Assembly: GCF_003732265.1 (NCBI RefSeq)
Contig: NZ_MOBK01000011.1
Span: 124,001 to 188,000, forward strand
DNA length: 64,000 bases
Origin: Pseudomonas brassicacearum
Lineage (GTDB): Bacteria > Pseudomonadota > Gammaproteobacteria > Pseudomonadales > Pseudomonadaceae
Direction of reading: 5' to 3'
Below the pieces are notes generated by a model that saw only the letters and a program-made list of their open reading frames with translations, did not search any database and was not told where the DNA came from. Each line of letters begins with the position of its first letter. Within the stretch, counting starts at the first letter, position 1. The position numbers and the translations under genes are program-made. Positions 8,754 through 16,726 of this stretch are shown piece by piece.

Positions 8754-9481
8754 ACGCCCTGGAAGTCAGCGACCTGAGTTTTGCCTATGGGGCTCGGGAA
8801 GCCTTGCGCCACGTGAACTTCGATCTGGCCCCGGGGCGTTTCGCTGCATTGCTGGGGCCCAACGGCGCCGGCAAATCGACCCTGATCGCCCTGCTGACCC
8901 GGCTTTATGATCTTCAGCACGGCGACATCCGGGTCGGCGGCTGTTCATTGCGCGATGCGCCCCGCCCGGCGCTCAAACAGTTGGGCGTGGTGTTCCAGCA
9001 AAGCACCCTGGACCTGGACCTCAGCGTCGAGCAGAACCTGCGGTATCACGCCGCGCTGCATGGTCTGTCCCGGCGCCAGAGCGGTGTCCGGGTTGACGCC
9101 GAGCTGGCCCGTCAAGCCCTGACCGAACGCCGCCGCGAACGGGTGCGCGATCTCAATGGCGGCCACCGCCGCCGGGTGGAAATCGCCCGGGCCCTGCTGC
9201 ATGAGCCGCGCCTGTTACTGCTTGACGAAGCCAGTGTCGGCCTCGACCCCGCCAGTCGCCTGGCACTCAATCAGCACCTGCGCACCTTGTGCAGCGAACA
9301 CGCCATCAGCGTGCTCTGGACCACGCACTTGCTCGACGAAGTGCAGTCCAGCGACGATTTGCTGATCCTCCATCAAGGTCGGCTGGTCGCCAGCGGACAG
9401 GCCGATGCACTGAGCCTGGAACATGGCGGTGATCTGGGTTCGGCCTTCACTCACCTGACCACTTCAGGAGCGGCGCGATGA
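8750..9481 (+). CDS. ABC transporter ATP-binding protein, PQQ alcohol dehydrogenase system
   Basis: Cytoplasmic ATPase of 243 aa. Walker A is GPNGAGKST, the Q-loop is VFQQST, and Walker B is LLLLDEASVGLD. The signature reads LNGGH instead of LSGGQ, a visible departure that may alter ATPase properties. The start ATG overlaps the preceding stop. It powers the ABC-2 type permease encoded next, with which it also overlaps (ATGA). Confidence 0.88.
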   Translation: MNALEVSDLSFAYGAREALRHVNFDLAPGRFAALLGPNGAGKSTLIALLTRLYDLQHGDIRVGGCSLRDAPRPALKQLGVVFQQSTLDLDLSVEQNLRYHAALHGLSRRQSGVRVDAELARQALTERRRERVRDLNGGHRRRVEIARALLHEPRLLLLDEASVGLDPASRLALNQHLRTLCSEHAISVLWTTHLLDEVQSSDDLLILHQGRLVASGQADALSLEHGGDLGSAFTHLTTSGAAR

Positions 9482-10269
9482 ATGCGTACTGGCATTGCTT
9501 CAGCGGCATCGTGCTGCGCGAATGGCTGCGGTTTGTGTTGCAGCGCACGCGGTTTCTAAGTGCCCTGGTGCGACCGCTGTTATGGCTGCTGGTGTTCGCG
9601 GCCGGTTTCCGGGCAGCCTTGGGGATCGCCATTATCGAACCCTACGACACCTACATTCCGTACGAGGTCTACATCATCCCGGGCCTTGCCTGCATGATCC
9701 TGCTGTTCAATGGCATGCAAGGTTCACTGTCGATGGTCTACGACCGCGAGATGGGCAGCATGCGCGTGCTGCTGACCAGCCCGCTGCCCCGGACCTTTCT
9801 GCTGTGCAGCAAGCTGCTGGCCACGTCGCTGATTTCCCTGTTGCAGGTGTATGCCTTTTTGGCGATCGCCTGGCTCTATGGCGTGCAACCGCCGCCCATG
9901 GGGTTATTGATCGCGCTGCCGGCATTACTGTTGGTGGCGTTGATGCTCAGCGCGTTGGGCCTGTTGCTGTCGAACGCCATCCGGCAACTGGAGAACTTTG
10001 CCGGGGTCATGAACTTCGTGATCTTTCCGCTGTTTTTCCTGTCCTCGGCACTGTATCCGCTGTGGAAAATGCGTGAGGCCAGTGAGTGGTTGTATTGGCT
10101 GTGCGCGGTGAACCCGTTTACCCATGCGGTGGAGTTGGTACGGTTTGCCCTTTATGAACGCTTCAATCCGCTGGCGCTGGCGGTGTGTGCAGGGTTGACC
10201 GTGGTGTTCGCGCTACTCGCCGTACTCACCTTCAATCCTCAGCATGCAGCCCTGCGCAAATCCAACTGA
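9478..10269 (+). CDS. ABC-2 type permease, alcohol ABC transporter (PedC-like)
   Basis: Inner-membrane protein of 263 aa with about six hydrophobic segments and the ABC-2 conserved stretch near PGLACMILLFNGMQGSLSMV, EMGSMRVLLTSPLPRTFLL and FFLSSALYPLWKM. ABC-2 architecture normally means export, so the cassette may expel an alcohol, an aldehyde adduct or an envelope component. It overlaps the ATPase gene by 4 bp. Transcription probably stops or is attenuated at the REP hairpin just after the stop codon. Confidence 0.87.
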   Translation: MNAYWHCFSGIVLREWLRFVLQRTRFLSALVRPLLWLLVFAAGFRAALGIAIIEPYDTYIPYEVYIIPGLACMILLFNGMQGSLSMVYDREMGSMRVLLTSPLPRTFLLCSKLLATSLISLLQVYAFLAIAWLYGVQPPPMGLLIALPALLLVALMLSALGLLLSNAIRQLENFAGVMNFVIFPLFFLSSALYPLWKMREASEWLYWLCAVNPFTHAVELVRFALYERFNPLALAVCAGLTVVFALLAVLTFNPQHAALRKSN

Positions 10270-10284
10270 GCACCCAAATCCAAC

Positions 10285-10374
10285 TGTGGGAGCGGGCTTG
10301 CTCGCGAAAGCGATCTTTCAGCCAACATCAATGTCGCCTGATACACCGCTTTCGCGAGCAAGCCCGCTCCTACA
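10285..10374. repeat. REP pair, family A
   Basis: Two inverted TGTGGGAGCGGGCTTGCTCG-type half-sites enclose about 35 bp. It lies between the ABC operon and the box-driven CXXCW gene, and could serve as a hairpin terminator or RNA stabiliser for the upstream operon. Confidence 0.85.
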
Positions 10375-10401
10375 TTTGATCTCCATCAGCGGGGAGAAAT
10401 T

Positions 10402-10417
10402 ACTACTTTAGTACTGG
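10402..10417 (+). promoter_or_regulatory. Ped-locus box upstream of the CXXCW gene
   Basis: ACTACTTTAGTACTGG fits RCTACYWWRGKAYTRG and ends 76 bp before the start codon, almost the same distance as in the ABC operon (75 bp). It gives the CXXCW gene, and perhaps the regulator behind it, an independent promoter. Confidence 0.62.
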
Positions 10418-10493
10418 TTTCCCTGTCTATCGTCGCATTCCCAAAGTGCCCCGCCTGGCATGTAATAGGTCCATAACTATAAGGATCGAACCC

Positions 10494-11051
10494 ATGCCGC
10501 GTGCCCGACGTTGTCTGTTGCGCCCTGCTCTCGCTGCGCTGCCGCTCTGCCTGGTGCTGAGTGCTGCGCACGCCGAATCGCCGCTGTTTTCCGCGGACGG
10601 CTATCGCATCAACCTGTACCGCAGCCCGACGCCGGACAGCCTGCAAGGCGCGACCATCGTTGACACCCCGGCCTTGCAAACACTGCTCAGCCAAATGCCG
10701 CCACCGGTGCTGATCGATGTCTACCGCCGCCAATGGCTGCAAGGCCAGTTCATCGAAGACCAGCCCCATGAAAACCTGCCCGGCAGCCACTGGCTGGCCA
10801 ATACCGGTGATGGTGAACTGACGCCCGACTGGCAAGGCTATTTTGCGCGTAACCTCAAGGCATTGACCGCTGGCGATCCGGCACGACCGCTGGTCTTTTA
10901 TTGCCGCGCCGATTGCTGGCTGAGCTGGAACGCCGTCAAACGAGCGTCCGCCATGGGCTATAAGACACTGTATTGGTATCGCGACGGCCTTGATGCCTGG
11001 CAAGCGGCCGGGCTTGCCGTGACGCCGGCCCGCCCCGAGCCTTTCCCCTGA
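10494..11051 (+). CDS. PQQ-dependent catabolism-associated CXXCW rhodanese-like protein
   Basis: Exported 185-aa protein; the start MPRARRCLLRPALAALPLCL has AAGGAT upstream and opens a signal peptide. A rhodanese-like fold follows (PPVLIDVYRRQW, then RPLVFYCRADCWLSWNAVKRA). The active loop carries the family's CXXCW motif (CRADCW), i.e. two cysteines where classical rhodanese has one. It is found almost only beside PQQ alcohol dehydrogenase systems. Thiol-disulfide or sulfane-sulfur chemistry in the periplasm is a plausible role but unproven. Confidence 0.84.
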   Translation: MPRARRCLLRPALAALPLCLVLSAAHAESPLFSADGYRINLYRSPTPDSLQGATIVDTPALQTLLSQMPPPVLIDVYRRQWLQGQFIEDQPHENLPGSHWLANTGDGELTPDWQGYFARNLKALTAGDPARPLVFYCRADCWLSWNAVKRASAMGYKTLYWYRDGLDAWQAAGLAVTPARPEPFP

Positions 11052-11107
11052 TCTTTACGCTGGCGTGTTGTTGCCACACCCTAATCAAAATAATGAGGTG
11101 AAAGGCT

Positions 11108-11773
11108 ATGTACAAAATTCTGATTGCCGACGATCACCCGCTGTTTCGCGAAGCGATTCATAACGTCATCAGCGACGGTTTTCCGGGCACCGAAGTCATG
11201 GAAACCGCCGACCTCGACAGTGCCCTGGCCCTGACCCAGGAACACGACGACCTGGACCTGATCCTGCTCGACCTGAACATGCCCGGCATGCATGGGCTCA
11301 ACGGCTTGATCAACCTGCGCAATGAAGCCCCGACCATTCCGGTGGTGATCGTCTCGGCCGAGCAGGACAAACAGATCGTCCTGCAAGCCATTACCTACGG
11401 CGCGGTGGGTTTCATTACCAAGTCGTCCCCACGCACGCAAATGACCGAGGCTATCCAGCAAATCCTCAATGGCAACGTGTATTTGCCGCCGGACATCATC
11501 CGCACCACCCGAACCAATACCCCCCGCCGGATGAACGACACGCCGAGCTTTCCCCCTGAACTGCTCCAGGCCCTGACCCGCAAGCAATTGCAGGTGCTTG
11601 AACGCATGACCAAGGGCGAGTCGAACAAACAGATCGCCTACACCCTGGAAATCGCCGAGACCACCGTCAAGGCTCACGTCTCGGCGATCCTGCGCAAACT
11701 CAACGTGCACAATCGGGTGCAGGCGATCCTGAGTGCCGGGGATATTGATTTCGGGTCTTATATGCGGCGTTGA
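11108..11773 (+). CDS. LuxR-type response regulator of alcohol oxidation (AgmR/PedR1/ExaE-like)
   Basis: A 221-aa NarL/FixJ-family regulator. Its receiver carries the acidic pocket (ADDH) and phospho-acceptor D55 (LILLDLNMP). The C-terminal LuxR helix-turn-helix spans about 155-210 (LTRKQLQVLERMTKGESNKQ, then ETTVKAHVSAIL). In the same position P. putida has pedR1/agmR and P. aeruginosa has exaE/erbR, which activate the quinoprotein genes. Start ATG has AATGAGGTGAAAGG before it. It probably binds the 16-bp boxes in this locus. The cognate kinase may be the convergent NahK/ErcS'-type protein. Confidence 0.87.
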   Translation: MYKILIADDHPLFREAIHNVISDGFPGTEVMETADLDSALALTQEHDDLDLILLDLNMPGMHGLNGLINLRNEAPTIPVVIVSAEQDKQIVLQAITYGAVGFITKSSPRTQMTEAIQQILNGNVYLPPDIIRTTRTNTPRRMNDTPSFPPELLQALTRKQLQVLERMTKGESNKQIAYTLEIAETTVKAHVSAILRKLNVHNRVQAILSAGDIDFGSYMRR

Positions 11774-11796
11774 GTCAGCAAGTCCGCGTCGTCCCG

Positions 11797-11874
11797 TTCG
11801 CGAGCAAGCCCGCTCCCACATTTGATCTTCGGTGAACATCGAAGATCAAATGTGGGAGCGGGCTTGCTCGCGAA
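11797..11874. terminator. Perfect 35-bp inverted repeat built from a REP pair
   Basis: Arms 11797-11831 and 11840-11874 are exact reverse complements around an 8-bp loop. The outer 24 bp of each arm is a family A REP half-site and the inner 11 bp extends the match. It lies between two convergent genes, where it should terminate transcription from both sides. There is no T-tract, so it is not a canonical intrinsic terminator. Confidence 0.65.
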
Positions 11875-11899
11875 GAGGCCGGTAAGAGCGCCCGTGGAA

Positions 11900-14533
11900 T
11901 CAAGGTCGTGCGAGCAAATGACTCATCGCCGTCTTCAGCTTCATCGGCCGTACCGGTTTATGCATCAGGGTGTGGCCCAGTTCGCGGATCTGCTGTTTGA
12001 GTTCGTTGCTGTAGTTGGCGGTGATCATCATGGCCGGGATGGGTGACGTACGACAGGCATTTATCCGGGCCACGGCGTCCACGCCGTTCTGATCGTTGTC
12101 CAGATGGTAATCGGCGATCAACAGGTCAACCTCGGCGTGGTAGATGTCCACTTTTCGCGCCAGATCCTCTTCCGACAGCGCCGTCACCACCCGACAGCCC
12201 CAGCCTTCGAGCAAGGTGCGCATGCCGGCGCAAATGGTGGCGTCGTTGTCCAGCACCCACACCCTTGCCCCGCGCAGGCGCTCAAGCATCGGCTCGCTCA
12301 TCTGCAAGGCCGGCAGCGGCTTGGGGGCCGTTGTGCTCAACGGCACTTCCACCGAGAACATCGAGCCCTTTCCCGGCCATGAGCGCACATGAATCCGATG
12401 CCCGAGGATGCCGGCGATTTTCTCGACAATGGCCAGGCCCAACCCCAGGCCACGGTCCTGGTCCGGACGCTGCACGTCACCGCGTTTGAACTCCTGGAAA
12501 ATCTCCTCCAGGCGGTTGTCGGCGATGCCCATGCCGGTGTCCCAGACCTGGATCAACAACCGCTGATGCAGACGCCGGCACCCGAGTACCACCCGGCCAC
12601 TGTAGGTGTAGCGAATCGCATTGCTCAGCAGGTTGCGCAGGATGCGTGCCAGCAACTGGATGTCACTGCGCACCAGCGCCGAACAGGCAATGAAATGCAG
12701 CTCAAGGCCCTCACTGCGTGCCACTTGAGTGTATTCCGCCGCGAGGTTTTCCAGCAGTTCGCTCAGGGCGAACGGCGCGATATCGGCTTTGATGACCCCG
12801 GCATCGAGCTTGGAAATGTCCACCAGCGTGCCCAGCAGGTTCTCCACGTCCTCCAGGGAATTACTGACATTACGCACCAGAATCTCGTTGCAGACCGATT
12901 CACGTCGCTCCAGCAACGCACTGGTAAACAAGCGGGCGGCGTTCAGCGGTTGCAGCAAATCGTGGCTGACGGCCGCCAGAAACTTGGTCTTGGACAAATT
13001 GGCGTGCTCGGCTTCGAGCTTGGCCTCGCGCAACCGTGATTCCACCTGGCGGCGCTCTTCGATTTCACGCAACAACTGATCATTGAGCGTGGTCAACTCC
13101 GCCGTGCGTTCACGCACCCGCAGCTCAAGGTTCTGATACGCCTGATGCAGCGCCTCGGCAGTACGGCGACGCTCGGTGATGTCGCGGATCAACACGAAAA
13201 TCCCCACCACTTCCCCAGTGGCCAGGCGATTGGGCACGTAGGAGCGCAGCATGTAGCGCTCCTGATTATTGACGTTGGTCTCGGCAAACTCGAACGTGAC
13301 GCTCTCGCCGGCCAGCGCTCTCGCCACGTAAGACTCCAGACGCTGGTAATGCTGTTCGCTGTGCACTTCGCGCAGGCTTTGGCCGAGCATCACGCCTCGG
13401 GGCCAGCAATACCATTCCTCATAGACCTTGTTGGTGAACTCGTACACCAGATCGGCATTGAGATAGGCAATCAGCGCCGGCACGTGGTCGGTAATCAGGC
13501 GAATCCAGCGCTCGCTTTCACTTAGCGCCTGGGCGTGCTGGTAGCGTTCGGTGATGTCAGTGAAGGTGTTGACGAAACCGCCAGTCGGCAACGGGTGCGT
13601 GCGGATTTCCAGGACCCGGCCGTCATAGAGACGTTGCTCGCATTCCTGAACTGGCCGCCCATTACCATCACAACTGGCCGGGGTCAGCAGGTTCAATTCG
13701 CTGTCCACCATCACTTCAGCAAACGGTCGATGGGCCGCGACGGGCGCCAACCCGCTCAATTCGAGGAAACGTCGGTTCCACAATTCCAGAATGCCCTCGG
13801 CGTTGACCATGGCCACCCCTTGGGACAGGTTATCGACCGCCCGCTGCAACAAATGCGACTTCTGCGCCACAGCCTGTTCGCGGCGCACGGTTTCACTGAG
13901 TTTGACCTCGGTAATGTCGGTGAACAGAATCACCCGCCCACCTTCCTGGGTCGGCCGCTCGCTGACTTGCAGCCAACGCCCGTTCTGCAAGCGATACAGC
14001 AGGCTCTCGTCGGCATGCCCGCGCGGTTCTTCGGTGAACAGCCCGTTGCTCATCATCAGGCGCTTGACCTCGGTCAGGCGCATGCCCGCGCTGATCCGCA
14101 CCCGGCTGTTGCGCCAGAACGCCTTGAAGCGACTGTTGAACAGGACGATACGCTGCTCGGCGTCGAACAAGACAAAGGCATCAGAAATGCTCTCGATGGC
14201 GTCGATCAGGTGTCGATGCGCGGTCTCGGCGCGCAGGCGGGCCTCGCTGAGCAAATGGTTGCCGGCCTTGAGTTCGGCCATGGCCTGGTTCAAGGCATCG
14301 GTGCGCTCACGGACCTGCTCGGCCAGCACCACCGAGTGCTGGAACGCCGCGTACGGGTCATTGCCCCGGGTGATGCCCGACTCGATGCGTTCGATCAGCG
14401 CTTCGTTGATGCGCTGCAGTTTATGGTTGTCGTGGCGCAGGATGGCCAGTTCGGCCTGCAGCTCAGCGATGTCCTGGGGCACGGCCGCGGGCAATGGCAA
14501 CGCCGGTGAAGGTCTGGTTGATGTGCATGCCAT
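11900..14533 (-). CDS. nahK: PAS-domain hybrid histidine kinase NahK/ErcS'-type
   Basis: An 877-aa soluble hybrid kinase. It has an N-terminal coiled coil (about 20-50), three PAS domains (about 107-210, 229-330, 342-455), a second coiled coil (460-515), HisKA with H524 (AAVSHDLLQPLN), HATPase with GLGLGLAIV, and a receiver with D808. No transmembrane segment is seen. In P. aeruginosa the orthologous gene (PA1976, ercS'/nahK) is cotranscribed with the NO sensor NosP and acts in biofilm dispersal; in P. putida it is called pedS1. The start overlaps the end of nosP by 71 bp, with GGAG upstream, so the two are translationally linked. Confidence 0.88.
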   Translation of the reverse strand: MACTSTRPSPALPLPAAVPQDIAELQAELAILRHDNHKLQRINEALIERIESGITRGNDPYAAFQHSVVLAEQVRERTDALNQAMAELKAGNHLLSEARLRAETAHRHLIDAIESISDAFVLFDAEQRIVLFNSRFKAFWRNSRVRISAGMRLTEVKRLMMSNGLFTEEPRGHADESLLYRLQNGRWLQVSERPTQEGGRVILFTDITEVKLSETVRREQAVAQKSHLLQRAVDNLSQGVAMVNAEGILELWNRRFLELSGLAPVAAHRPFAEVMVDSELNLLTPASCDGNGRPVQECEQRLYDGRVLEIRTHPLPTGGFVNTFTDITERYQHAQALSESERWIRLITDHVPALIAYLNADLVYEFTNKVYEEWYCWPRGVMLGQSLREVHSEQHYQRLESYVARALAGESVTFEFAETNVNNQERYMLRSYVPNRLATGEVVGIFVLIRDITERRRTAEALHQAYQNLELRVRERTAELTTLNDQLLREIEERRQVESRLREAKLEAEHANLSKTKFLAAVSHDLLQPLNAARLFTSALLERRESVCNEILVRNVSNSLEDVENLLGTLVDISKLDAGVIKADIAPFALSELLENLAAEYTQVARSEGLELHFIACSALVRSDIQLLARILRNLLSNAIRYTYSGRVVLGCRRLHQRLLIQVWDTGMGIADNRLEEIFQEFKRGDVQRPDQDRGLGLGLAIVEKIAGILGHRIHVRSWPGKGSMFSVEVPLSTTAPKPLPALQMSEPMLERLRGARVWVLDNDATICAGMRTLLEGWGCRVVTALSEEDLARKVDIYHAEVDLLIADYHLDNDQNGVDAVARINACRTSPIPAMMITANYSNELKQQIRELGHTLMHKPVRPMKLKTAMSHLLARP

Positions 14534-15626
14534 TGAACTGTTCTCCGTAGGTGTTGAAACCCATCACCCGTTGCTCGCGCAAAAACGTCCCGATCTCATC
14601 GAGACTACCGTCGACTTCCAGCTCCAGACGCCTGAGAAAACAGTCGCAACCGATGGTCAGCAACAGCTCACCCAAGCGCTCCTCCAATCCGTCGAACAGG
14701 CTTTTCAGGTTCGGCAGCATCGGGCCCGGGGTCATGGCGGTGAGCACGATGCCATTCTCCACGGCGCAGTAAAAACTCAGGCTCAAGTCCGCGTGCACCT
14801 GCTGGATGGCCCGCACGTAATACTGTTCGTTGATCCTCACGGCCAACGGGTGCGCGGCGAAAATCCGGTGATCCAGCTCGTTCACGGGCACGCCGATAAG
14901 CCGCGCGTACTCGGCGGCGGCGGGTTCCGCATTGAGTTCATAGACACGGCGCGAGGCGCTGTCGGCGCCGGTGACCACCAGTTTTTCGGCCCGGGGCAGC
15001 ATGTGGTGGGTGGTGAACACTTCGAAATCCAGCCAGGTATTGACCAACACGACGACCGCCGCGCCACTGTGGAACTCGCCGTCGAAGTAGACATGGGTAT
15101 GGGTCAGGTAATTGTCGTCGCCGGCGGAACCGCCGAAATGCGGAATGTCGCCCAACGCGGCACTCAAGGCCGCGAGGACCATTTCTTCACGGCTGGACAA
15201 CCCATCGAGCAGGGTCAGGGCAAAACTGTTGCCCTTGATCGGTGCCAGGGTGTTACTGCGACAGCCGCTGACCAGGCGCTCGACCATCTGCTGCGCGTCG
15301 ATCAGGCTGAAGCGCTCCATCTCGTCGATCAACTCGAGCGCAATGGAGAAATGCCGGTGATCGAACCCCACCGCCGTTACGCAATTGCGTCCATAGCCCA
15401 ACGGGGTGATTTCCCCGGCGCTGGTGCAACCCACCAGGCGAATCCCCCCGAAACTGTCTTGCAGGGCTTGACCCAGCGCCTGCAAGTCATACTCGGCGGA
15501 ACAGAAAAAGAGCACGAAGCCCAGATGCGGGTGCAGCAATTGACGCGCCAGTTCCTGCGCCACTTGCCGGGCATCGGTGGCCTGGGACATTGCGCTGACG
15601 ACACCTTCACCCTGGACCTGCTGCAT
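14463..15626 (-). CDS. nosP: FIST-domain nitric oxide sensor NosP
   Basis: A 387-aa cytoplasmic FIST_N/FIST_C protein (GGIRLVGCTSAGEITPLGYG, HFGGSAGDDNYLTHTHVY). Its adjacency to nahK matches NosP of P. aeruginosa, a haem protein that senses NO and controls NahK autophosphorylation. The start MQQVQGEG was chosen for its GGGAGG Shine-Dalgarno 5 nt away, against a longer frame 20 residues upstream. A weak ped-type box 65 bp upstream may tie NO sensing to alcohol-oxidation control. Haem binding is inferred from the family and cannot be read from the sequence. Confidence 0.85.
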   Translation of the reverse strand: MQQVQGEGVVSAMSQATDARQVAQELARQLLHPHLGFVLFFCSAEYDLQALGQALQDSFGGIRLVGCTSAGEITPLGYGRNCVTAVGFDHRHFSIALELIDEMERFSLIDAQQMVERLVSGCRSNTLAPIKGNSFALTLLDGLSSREEMVLAALSAALGDIPHFGGSAGDDNYLTHTHVYFDGEFHSGAAVVVLVNTWLDFEVFTTHHMLPRAEKLVVTGADSASRRVYELNAEPAAAEYARLIGVPVNELDHRIFAAHPLAVRINEQYYVRAIQQVHADLSLSFYCAVENGIVLTAMTPGPMLPNLKSLFDGLEERLGELLLTIGCDCFLRRLELEVDGSLDEIGTFLREQRVMGFNTYGEQFNGMHINQTFTGVAIARGRAPGHR

Positions 15627-15691
15627 CGTCGCCTCCCGCAGGTGCGTATGGTTGAGCAGGGAGTTTACGAAACCGGTGGCGTGCAACGAAT

Positions 15692-15707
15692 GCTACTTGG
15701 GTAGCAG
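15692..15707 (-). promoter_or_regulatory. Weak ped-type box upstream of nosP
   Basis: The plus strand reads GCTACTTGGGTAGCAG, an almost self-complementary CTAC...GTAG dyad. It agrees with the other four boxes at about 11 of 16 positions. It lies 65 bp before the chosen nosP start. Confidence 0.4.
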
Positions 15708-15757
15708 TCAGACGCTTCGATGGGATGAGAGCGGGCCTGCCCACAGGCAGGTGTTGT

Positions 15758-16564
15758 TTAGACGCCAGCCCTGAACAGCATATAAGCGGCAATCACAAGG
15801 CAAATGCTGGCAAAGCCGACTTGCAACGCCCGCGCCGGCACGTGGGCGCACAGCTTGCGGCCGATGATCATGCCGACAATGCTCGCAACGATGAAACTGG
15901 CGCCGAGGCTGTCGATGCGCACACCGGCGTGAAACGCGCCGATCACACCGATGGCGGAAATCAGGCTGATCACCATCAAGGACGTGGCGATGATCCCGCG
16001 CATCTGCACGTCAGTCAGTTGCTTGAACGCGGGGACAATCAGAAAGCCGCCGCCCACGCCCAGCAGCCCGGACACCACGCCCGTCACCGCGCCGAGTGCC
16101 GCCAGCGTCGCGGTGCATTTGGCGGTCCAGGAAAAGCGCCCGGTCTGCTGATCGAGCATGCAATTCTTCTGCCCCCAGTTGGAGTGGCCGTGATCGCTCG
16201 GCCCCTCGTCCTTTCGCTCACGGCGTAGCATCCGCCAGGCGACCATGACCATCAGCAGGCTGAACAGAATCATCAGGATTTTTTCCGGCAACTGATGGGC
16301 AAAGTAAATGCCCACCGGCGAAAACACCGCGCCAAGCAGCGCGATCAGCATCGCCGCGCGATACCGCACCAGGCCATGCCGCAAGCCGTCAATCGCCCCG
16401 ACCGCTGCCGCACTCCCGACCGCAAACAAGGCAACGGGCGCTGCCTGGGTCATGGTCAACCCCAGCCCCAGTACCAGGGCCGGCACCGCAAGAATCCCTC
16501 CGCCCGCCCCCGTCAACCCGAGGACCAGGCCCATGACCGCTCCAAAAAAACTCGCCAGCAACAT
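15758..16564 (-). CDS. TSUP-family (TauE/SafE) membrane transporter
   Basis: Inner-membrane protein of 268 aa with about eight transmembrane segments and the two family repeats, each with a Gly-rich turn (LTGAGGGILAVPALVLG and LLGVGGGFLIVPAFKQ). Such proteins move sulfite, thiosulfate or other sulfur anions. It is divergent from a persulfide-dioxygenase-like gene, which supports a role in exporting sulfite made from sulfane sulfur. A hydrophilic His-rich loop (DEGPSDHGHSNWGQKN) sits between the halves. Confidence 0.83.
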   Translation of the reverse strand: MLLASFFGAVMGLVLGLTGAGGGILAVPALVLGLGLTMTQAAPVALFAVGSAAAVGAIDGLRHGLVRYRAAMLIALLGAVFSPVGIYFAHQLPEKILMILFSLLMVMVAWRMLRRERKDEGPSDHGHSNWGQKNCMLDQQTGRFSWTAKCTATLAALGAVTGVVSGLLGVGGGFLIVPAFKQLTDVQMRGIIATSLMVISLISAIGVIGAFHAGVRIDSLGASFIVASIVGMIIGRKLCAHVPARALQVGFASICLVIAAYMLFRAGV

Positions 16565-16645
16565 AAAGCACTCGTGATCTGCACAAAAAGGCCGGGAACG
16601 CCCGGTATCGATGACTGACAGGATAGAGCCCGCGCAGATTTTTTC

Positions 16646-16660
16646 ATCAAATGAATTGAT
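16646..16660. promoter_or_regulatory. Palindrome ATCAA-N5-TTGAT between divergent sulfur genes
   Basis: ATCAAATGAATTGAT is a perfect 5-bp dyad with a 5-bp spacer. It lies between the TSUP transporter and the hydrolase starts and is a candidate operator for both. No regulator gene is adjacent. Confidence 0.35.
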
Positions 16661-16726
16661 GCGGTGCTGGCCAATGCAGGGAGAATGAATCTACCCTCAG
16701 TGCTTGTTCAGATAGAAAAATTCACC

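Noticed and set aside
13791..15704. A 637-codon plus-strand frame opposite nahK and nosP.
   Set aside because: Low-complexity shadow of the two real genes; no ribosome site and no motif.
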